The translations under genes were made by a program, and so were the position numbers. Source: Trichodesmium sp. MAG_R04 (GTDB lineage: Bacteria; Cyanobacteriota; Cyanobacteriia; Cyanobacteriales; Microcoleaceae). Taken from it: 9,801 nt of DNA. The DNA lies in NCBI GenBank assembly GCA_023356515.1, contig JAKQYG010000122.1:1-9801 (forward strand), given 5' to 3'. Of this stretch, positions 4,592 through 9,801 are shown piece after piece. The notes beneath the pieces were generated by a model. The model was not told where the DNA came from. It saw only the letters and a list, made by a program, of their open reading frames with translations, and ran no database searches. Every line of letters starts with the position of its first letter. The first letter of the stretch is position 1.

Positions 4592-6727
4592 ATGGATAAT
4601 AATCAGAAATATGTATTGTTCATTAATATTCATGGTTTAATCCGAGAAAAGGATTTGGAGCTAGGAAGAGATGCAGATACGGGAGGTCAAACCAAATATG
4701 TTTTAGAATTAACACAAGCACTATCAAAACATCCTGATATCAAACGTGTCGATTTGCTAACTAGATTATTAATAGATCCGCAAGTAAGTGAAGATTATAG
4801 TCAAACCACTAAAACTATAAATTCAAAAGCGAGCATTATTCGTATTTCTTCTGGCACAAATAATTATATCCCTAAGGAAGAATTATGGGATTGCTTGGAT
4901 AATTTTGCCGATAATGCGATCGCTTATCTGAAAAAACAAGAAAAAATGCCAGATGTGATTCATAGTCATTATGCAGATGCAGGATATGTAGGTATAAGAT
5001 TATCTCATCAATTAGGTATTCCCCTTATTTTCACAGGTCATTCTCTGGGCCGTAGTAAACGAAGAAGATTATTAGCTGCTGGTATTAAAGGGAAAGTCAT
5101 CGAAAAACGCTACAATATGAATCGTCGTATCGATGCAGAAGAAGAAACCTTGAGTTCAGCACAGAGGATAATTACCAGTACCAATCACGAAATTAATGAG
5201 CAATATGCTCAATATGATTACTATAATCAGAAGCAAATGCAGGTTATTCCCCCAGGTGTTGATTTAGAAAGGTTTTATCCTCCAGAAGAGAATAAGTGGG
5301 AAAGTAAGATCTTTAAAAATATAGCTAGGTTTTTAACAGACCCTCATAAACCGATTATATTAGCTATATCCCGCTTGGATCACAGAAAAAATATTCAGGC
5401 TCTTATACAAGCTTTTGGAGAATCTAAAGAACTACAAGAGAAGGCGAATCTAGTGGTTTTTGCGGGAATAAGAAATGATGCGACAGATTTAGAACCAGAT
5501 ATTCAGGAAGTATTTAAAGATTTATTGCTAGCTATTGATCTCTATGACCTTTATGGTAAAATTGCTTATCCCAAAACTATGGTAGAGGATATTAGTGTTG
5601 TTTATCGTTTAGCTACAATTTCTGGTGGAGTTTTTGTCAATCCAGCGCTAACTGAACCTTTTGGACTTACTTTGATAGAAGCTGCGGCTAGTGGTGTACC
5701 GATTGTTGCAACTAAAGATGGTGGCCCAATTGATATTATCAAAAATTGTCAAAATGGTTATCTCATCAATCCCCTAAATACAAAAGAAATTGCTGACACT
5801 ATTTTAAAAGTTCTTCAAGATGAAGAAAAATGGCAAATACTTGCTAATAATGGACTGGAAAAAGTAAAAAAACATTATACGTGGGAGTCTCATGCCGATA
5901 CTTATAATGATATGTTGCAATCAATAATTGAGAAAGCTGAACCTTTACAGAGAGGTATTTTACAACGACGCTCTCAAATGTATCATAATGGAATGATTGT
6001 TTCCAGTGAGAACAGTTTACTCGGTGATTTTGAATCTTTACAGGAGTTGATGAGGATACTGAAAGAAAAACAAAATAATATCAGTTTTTGTCTGGCAACA
6101 GGTAGAAGATTAGATGCCACCTTGAAAGTTATACGTGAAAATAATATTTTCCAACCAGAAATTATGATTACCAGTCTGGGAACAGAAATTTATTATTCCC
6201 CTGATTTAACTCAGGATGATGGTTGGACAAATCATATTAATTATCTCTGGAATAGACAAAGAGTGGCTTCTCTTGTCAAAGGAATGCCAGGCATTAAGCT
6301 ACAACCGAAAGAACAACAAAGTAAACATAAGGTTAGTTATTTCTATGATCCTAGTTGTGCCCCTAGTATTGAAGAAATCAAAAGCATTTTGCTTCAAAAT
6401 GAACAAACTGTGAATGTCATTTTATCTTTCGGTCAATTTTTGGATATCTTGCCAGTAAGAGCTTCTAAGGGTTATGCTATCCGATGGATTGCTCAACAAC
6501 GAGATATTCCTTTAAAACAAATACTTACTGTTGGAGATTCAGGAGCTGATGAAGATATGATGTTAGGTAATACTTTATCTGTGGTGGTGGCAGTAAATCG
6601 TCATCAAGAGGAACTTTCTAAAATGCTTGACGTAGAACCTGTTTATTTCTCTGAGAAACAATTTGCCGCAGGTATTATTGATGGTTTAAATTATTACAAT
6701 TTTTTCAGTTTATGTGAGGAAACATAG
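4592..6727 (+). CDS. sps: Sucrose-phosphate synthase, two-domain form
   Basis: It makes sucrose-6-phosphate from NDP-glucose and fructose-6-phosphate in the cytoplasm, the first step of synthesis of the compatible solute and transport sugar sucrose. Residues 1-450 form a GT-B glycosyltransferase of family GT4: NIHGLIR (12-18), LGRDADTGGQTKYV (24-37), the GHSLGRSKR loop (149-157), PPGVDLERFYP (220-230), ISRLDHRKN (259-267) and the donor-site E-x7-E motif EPFGLTLIE (355-363). Residues 460-705 are an HAD phosphatase-like domain. There the DxDxT motif is degenerate (SSENS, 471-475; nucleophile Asp replaced by Ser, the second Asp by Glu), although TGR (503-505), K580 and GDSGADED (648-655) remain. 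The length of 711 residues matches the long cyanobacterial type. The ATG lacks a ribosome site but lies just before the conserved N-terminal block. The phosphatase gene follows after two bases. Confidence 0.95.
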   Translation: MDNNQKYVLFINIHGLIREKDLELGRDADTGGQTKYVLELTQALSKHPDIKRVDLLTRLLIDPQVSEDYSQTTKTINSKASIIRISSGTNNYIPKEELWDCLDNFADNAIAYLKKQEKMPDVIHSHYADAGYVGIRLSHQLGIPLIFTGHSLGRSKRRRLLAAGIKGKVIEKRYNMNRRIDAEEETLSSAQRIITSTNHEINEQYAQYDYYNQKQMQVIPPGVDLERFYPPEENKWESKIFKNIARFLTDPHKPIILAISRLDHRKNIQALIQAFGESKELQEKANLVVFAGIRNDATDLEPDIQEVFKDLLLAIDLYDLYGKIAYPKTMVEDISVVYRLATISGGVFVNPALTEPFGLTLIEAAASGVPIVATKDGGPIDIIKNCQNGYLINPLNTKEIADTILKVLQDEEKWQILANNGLEKVKKHYTWESHADTYNDMLQSIIEKAEPLQRGILQRRSQMYHNGMIVSSENSLLGDFESLQELMRILKEKQNNISFCLATGRRLDATLKVIRENNIFQPEIMITSLGTEIYYSPDLTQDDGWTNHINYLWNRQRVASLVKGMPGIKLQPKEQQSKHKVSYFYDPSCAPSIEEIKSILLQNEQTVNVILSFGQFLDILPVRASKGYAIRWIAQQRDIPLKQILTVGDSGADEDMMLGNTLSVVVAVNRHQEELSKMLDVEPVYFSEKQFAAGIIDGLNYYNFFSLCEET
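4916..4923. repeat. HIP1 octamer GCGATCGC
   Basis: A second perfect HIP1 site, inside the synthase coding sequence, consistent with the cyanobacterial origin of this gene. Confidence 0.85.
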
Positions 6728-6729
6728 AT

Positions 6730-7566
6730 ATGTTGGAAAGGTTATTCATTTGTACTGATTTAGATCGAACCCTGATTCCTAATGGCAAACAACCAGAGTC
6801 TCCTAATGCTAGAGAATTCTTTAAGCAATTGGTATCTAATAATAGAATTACTCTTGCTTATGTTAGTGGAAGAGATATAATGTTAGTGGAAAAAGGAATC
6901 GCTGAATATCAATTACCTTTTCCAAATTTTGTAATTGCTGATGTGGGATCAAGCATATATAAATTTGATGGTCATAGGTGGTTACGCTTTGAAAGTTGGG
7001 ATCAAAATATTTCTCGAGATTGGCAAAATAAAAATCCCCTTGATCTTGTGCCTTTATTTTCTGATATCAAAGAATGTCGTTTGCAAGAGATAGAAAAACA
7101 AAGTGTGCACAAGTTAAGTTATTATGTTGCCTTAGATACAGATGTAGAAGCAATTATTACTGAAGTAAGGTCAAGATTGGAAAATAAACAGTTTCAATCT
7201 AATATAATTTGGAGTATTGATGAACAGGTAAATGTGGGTTTAATGGATATTCTTCCTTTAAGTGCAAATAAAAAATATGCTATAGAGTTTCTGATGAAAA
7301 ACCAAAAATTTCAGAGAGAAAATACTGTTTTTTCTGGAGATAGTGGTAATGATTTAGAAGTTTTAATTAGCCCGGTTAAATCTATTTTAGTAGGAAATGC
7401 TAGTTTAGAAATTAAAGAACAAGTTAGAGCAGCAATGAGTAAAATGATCTTCCATAATTCATTATATATTGCTAAAGGTGGATACTTGAATATGAATGGG
7501 AATTATAGTGCAGGAATTCTTGAAGGCATATTTCACTATTTCCCTGAAATTGATAATTGGTTGTAA
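6730..7566 (+). CDS. spp: Sucrose-6-phosphate phosphatase
   Basis: This HAD-superfamily hydrolase, Mg-dependent and cytosolic, removes phosphate from sucrose-6-phosphate and makes the pathway irreversible. All catalytic motifs are present: DLDRT (10-14) with nucleophile D10 and acid/base D12, VSGR (45-48), a conserved Lys in the NKKYA segment (180-184) and GDSGNDLE (203-210). The cap domain lies between roughly 85 and 175 and includes HKLSYY (127-132). At 278 residues it is longer than the well-studied Synechocystis enzyme (244). The start codon lies two bases after the synthase stop, and GAGGA (6716-6720) inside the end of the synthase gene serves as ribosome site, so the two genes are very likely translationally coupled. 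A phosphatase for a related sugar phosphate such as mannosylfructose-phosphate is the main alternative; the neighbour makes sucrose far more likely. Confidence 0.9.
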   Translation: MLERLFICTDLDRTLIPNGKQPESPNAREFFKQLVSNNRITLAYVSGRDIMLVEKGIAEYQLPFPNFVIADVGSSIYKFDGHRWLRFESWDQNISRDWQNKNPLDLVPLFSDIKECRLQEIEKQSVHKLSYYVALDTDVEAIITEVRSRLENKQFQSNIIWSIDEQVNVGLMDILPLSANKKYAIEFLMKNQKFQRENTVFSGDSGNDLEVLISPVKSILVGNASLEIKEQVRAAMSKMIFHNSLYIAKGGYLNMNGNYSAGILEGIFHYFPEIDNWL

Positions 7567-7909
7567 GTATTCGGCTATAAGCTATCAGCTAGAAGGAGGG
7601 ATTAGTCTCCAAGAAGAATTAAAAGTCCGACACGAATTACCTATGATACAATCAACCATTATTTGAAAACAGAGTCTTTAAATTTACAATATTTATGACG
7701 AAATATTAAAGAACAAATTGATTTCACCTCGGCAACTAAATGCTTCTGCAAAGTGATAGCACTCAGTTATTTATTGGTTAATTCATACTCATTAATACAA
7801 GTTGCTAATCTCCAATTATAACCATGAAGAGCTATAGATGGGTGCTTGGCAAGTATTGTTTTTTTATTGACTTTTAGTTTAGTCTTAGAAGATTTCATCA
7901 GGAGCAACT
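7567..7909. other. Intergenic region, possibly an old decayed gene
   Basis: No intact gene is seen. Several short stretches have coding-like composition, for example open frames reading ISPRQLNASAK (about 7720-7755) and, one base out of frame, VIALSYLLVNSYSLIQVANL (about 7755-7815), which could be pieces of one decayed protein. I do not recognise it. Before 7910 there is a good ribosome site for the next gene, and TTGACT at 7867-7872 could be its -35, but no clear -10 follows. GGCTATAAGCTATCAGCTAG (about 7572-7591) resembles short AGCT-rich intergenic repeats common in cyanobacteria. Confidence 0.3.
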
Positions 7910-8663
7910 ATGGTAATAGAGAAAATTTTTCAGCTAAAAAAATTTAAATATCAACATTTTATCAGAAAAAATCGGCAATTTATTGCTTTTGGTTTAGCAA
8001 TACTGTTGACTCTCTTTCCTCTCAAAGTACTTTCTGAGTATCTAAATGATGGGGGGCTATTAATTAAAAAAACAGTTATTCAAATAGCAAATCGGGATAT
8101 TACAGATCAAGAACAGTATGACATATTCCGTGAAGCTGATGAATTGCATCAACAAGGTTATTTCGAGAAAGCGCTGCTGCTTTTGTGAGTGACTACAAAA
8201 ATAATGATAAGTTGCGAGAAGAAAAAATACTTCAAGACTATGTTGACGGTATAGCTGATCGGTTTGTTCCTTTTGTAGGTCGTGATGAGATAGAAACTTG
8301 GGTAGTTTTGTGTGAGGCTTTGGGAAAAAGGAGAAAAAGTTATTTGTTTCAAGACGATATTGATAATTTGCCTTGTGAAGATTTGCTGACTATTGATCGC
8401 CTCTGGGTAAAATATAGTGGGGGGAAATTTGGGTTTAGGGTACAAAAACAGATTTATAAAAGGGTGAATGAAGATTATGGAAAATTTTGTTTTGTAGTCA
8501 GGTTGGTTGGTTGACTTATAATTTGCATTTTCCCGATCGCGGATTTAAATTTAGAAATTGGGCACCAGTTGGTCATTTACCTTCACGAATTTGGGCAGGA
8601 GGTAAAAAATGGTGGAGTCATGCTGAGGCAATGGCGAAAAAGTTAGATAAGTGTTTGTTGTAG
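7910..8663 (+). pseudogene. Membrane-anchored GUN4-domain protein, broken by two frameshifts
   Basis: GUN4 proteins bind porphyrins and stimulate Mg-chelatase in chlorophyll synthesis; cyanobacteria often have additional GUN4-domain paralogues of unknown role. Three consecutive frames together give about 248 codons. The first (7910-8170) has a basic N terminus, one membrane helix (residues 24-43) and a charged linker. The second (8173-8484) has the GUN4 core with LLTIDRLWVKYSGGKFGF. The third (about 8487-8663) continues VGWLTYNLHF ... NWAPVGHLPSR and ends at TAG 8661-8663. The breaks look like an extra GC at 8171-8174 and a duplicated TTTTG at 8485-8494; removing them restores EKAAAFVSDY and KFCSQVGW. 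The ATG at 7910 follows AGGAG (7900-7904) at good spacing, so the gene was functional recently. Sequencing error is possible but would need two independent events. Confidence 0.9.
8485..8494 (+). repeat. Tandem TTTTG duplication causing a frameshift
   Basis: TTTTG occurs twice in a row. Deleting one copy joins the GUN4 core to its conserved VGW segment in one frame, so the duplication is the probable inactivating event. Confidence 0.7.
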
Positions 8664-8809
8664 GTAGTAGCTGTTAAGTTTTAGCTGAAATAATTTTCTG
8701 GAAATGTTTAGCTATCAACCGTAGAAATAAAAAAACTAATATTTGAGGAATTAATTTTTTCTTAGGGATAGATTATACTATTAACAAGATTTTAAAGAGG
8801 ATTGAAAAT
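8664..8809. promoter_or_regulatory. Leader region of the VOC-protein gene
   Basis: TATACT at 8774-8779 is a candidate -10 without a good -35. AAAGAGG (8794-8800) is a ribosome site nine bases before ATG 8810. The left part (8664-8690) has short AGCTGTTAAG/TTTTAGCTGA-type AGCT-rich repeats similar in style to those at 7572-7591. Confidence 0.4.
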
Positions 8810-9415
8810 ATGTATGAAAATCTGGAAGTAGACCATATTTTTAGAATAGTTGAAGATGATACGGATGCGATAAATCAAATATCATCACTGGGATTTTCTG
8901 CTTCTGAAATTAGGGAGCATACTGAACAAGGAACTAGTTCCAGATTTATTTTTTTTGAGAAAAATTATTTAGAACTAATATATCTTAGAAGTCGAGAAGA
9001 ATCGGAGAATAACTTTGTTAAATTTCATCAAAGGGTAGATAATTTTAGAAATAAATCTGGTTCTCCTTATGGAATAGGTTTTAGAGGTAAACTTTCAGAG
9101 ATAGAGAAAAATGATTTTGAATTGTATCAACCTAAATACAATTTCTCTGGTAAAAGTTTCATTATCTATATGCACAGTTCCTATTTCACAAATCCAGAAA
9201 TGCCTGCGATATTTTTTATGGAAGTAAATAACAGTACAAAAGAGGAATTTTATCCTCTAAGTAGGGGATTATCTTGTGAAAAAGATATGTCTTTAAATCA
9301 ATTTACTGATGTAACATTAATTTCTTCTATCTTAAAAGAAGAGTGTTTTGGAAATTTTGAAATTCAGAAAGGGGTTGAAGAAAAATTACTAATTAACGGT
9401 AATTTTTTATTTTGA
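8810..9415 (+). CDS. VOC-superfamily (glyoxalase-like) protein
   Basis: The 201-residue protein begins with the typical vicinal-oxygen-chelate unit: VDHIFRIVEDD (7-17), a helix, LGFSASEIREHTEQGTSSRF (27-46), then the strand pair IFFEKNYLELIYL (47-59). H9 and E55 stand where metal ligands are usual in this fold, and the pattern resembles the 'glyoxalase-like domain' family rather than classical glyoxalase I. PYGIGFRGK (86-94) probably opens the second half-module, which is divergent. No signal peptide or membrane segment is seen, so the protein is cytosolic. Substrate and reaction cannot be told from sequence; such proteins include isomerases, dioxygenases, and resistance or hydrolytic enzymes. 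It has its own ribosome site and appears to be monocistronic, with a decayed gene upstream and no gene recognised downstream. Confidence 0.75.
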   Translation: MYENLEVDHIFRIVEDDTDAINQISSLGFSASEIREHTEQGTSSRFIFFEKNYLELIYLRSREESENNFVKFHQRVDNFRNKSGSPYGIGFRGKLSEIEKNDFELYQPKYNFSGKSFIIYMHSSYFTNPEMPAIFFMEVNNSTKEEFYPLSRGLSCEKDMSLNQFTDVTLISSILKEECFGNFEIQKGVEEKLLINGNFLF

Positions 9416-9801
9416 TAATTAATAATTCGCCTATAGGTTGTAACAATTTAAAAACCAGAAATAAACTCCGAAATTTTTATCTATAGAATTTACCCATTAA
9501 CACTATTGCTAGGATGTTTTTCCCTTCGCGAAATGAAAAGCGCTGGTGTAACAGACCGAGATATAATGTCTCATTCTTATTTAAAATGAATATATTTAAT
9601 CGGCAAGCCCTACTCAATGGTTACTATAGCAAATTCCAAAAGGTCGTTACAGTATTAATAGCTAAATTTCCACCATTGGTTTATACCATTTCTCCATGAA
9701 GTTGCTCTTAATAAAAGATAACAACTATCAGTAAAATTCAGTAACATCCAAGTCTGGGTCAGAATGTTAAGAATTATTAAGCGCATTGTTACAGAGAAAT
9801 G
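9416..9801. other. Intergenic region at the right edge, no gene recognised
   Basis: An open frame of 61 codons (9514-9699) has unconvincing composition, no ribosome site and no recognised similarity, so I do not annotate it. The end of the window has TCAGTAA twice (9729-9743 area) and an AT-rich stretch followed by GTTACAG that could be the leader of a gene starting beyond the edge; this cannot be tested here. Confidence 0.4.

Noticed and set aside
6216..6413. + strand open frame of 65 codons inside the synthase gene
   Set aside because: It is in another frame of the HAD-like domain of sucrose-phosphate synthase and is a shadow of that gene.
8158..8445. Minus-strand open frame of 95 codons
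   Set aside because: It lies opposite the GUN4-domain coding sequence, whose motifs are unmistakable, and its own product has no recognisable features.
8171..8494. Programmed ribosomal frameshifting as an explanation of the broken GUN4 gene
   Set aside because: Neither junction has a slippery heptamer or a clear stimulatory structure, and both are explained better by short tandem duplications.
9514..9699. + strand open frame of 61 codons near the right edge
   Set aside because: No ribosome site, no recognised similarity and an unconvincing composition; probably chance.

Overview
The window is an AT-rich stretch of a cyanobacterial chromosome. Four things point there: the sucrose-phosphate synthase/phosphatase pair, a GUN4-domain gene, a Ser/Thr kinase with the N-terminal zinc-ribbon leader common in cyanobacteria, and two perfect HIP1 octamers (GCGATCGC). 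I cannot name the genus. A two-domain sucrose-phosphate synthase, a group II intron and several decayed genes suggest an accessory-rich genome, possibly a filamentous or bloom-forming lineage, but that is inference.

Layout. 1-264: the 3' end of a group II intron on the + strand, with the HNH tail of its encoded protein, domain V and domain VI. 265-971: a Ser/Thr protein kinase pseudogene on the minus strand. The intron cuts it just after the APE motif, and it also carries an in-frame stop and a one-base frameshift in the catalytic loop. 1067-1140: tRNA-His(GTG) with a good promoter. 1263-1844: aat (minus), divergent from a 109-residue conserved-looking hypothetical (1884-2213). 2539-3693: a clan GH-J (GH32/GH68-like) beta-propeller protein on the minus strand with a tandem KIEPKS repeat and a TTG start. 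3694-4591: a long AT-rich divergent regulatory region. 4592-7566: sucrose-phosphate synthase followed two bases later by sucrose-phosphate phosphatase. 7910-8663: a membrane-anchored GUN4-domain pseudogene broken by two small tandem duplications. 8810-9415: a VOC (glyoxalase-like) protein. 9416-9801: no recognisable gene.

How the parts fit. The functional core is sucrose metabolism. The synthase makes sucrose-6-phosphate from NDP-glucose and fructose-6-phosphate. Its fused HAD domain has lost the nucleophilic aspartate, so the separate, translationally coupled phosphatase presumably does the dephosphorylation. The divergently transcribed GH-J protein could act on sucrose or a fructoside, but that rests on fold and position only. 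The region between them holds helically phased GGG-N(4-5)-CCTAAA repeats that may be operators. The left and right flanks show gene decay: kinase, GUN4 gene, and possibly an older remnant at 7600-7830.

I found no convincing new defence or mobile system. The observations most worth following are the dead HAD domain beside a live phosphatase, the GH-J protein with a doubtful nucleophile, the phased repeats upstream of the synthase, and the membrane-anchored GUN4 gene broken by microduplications.
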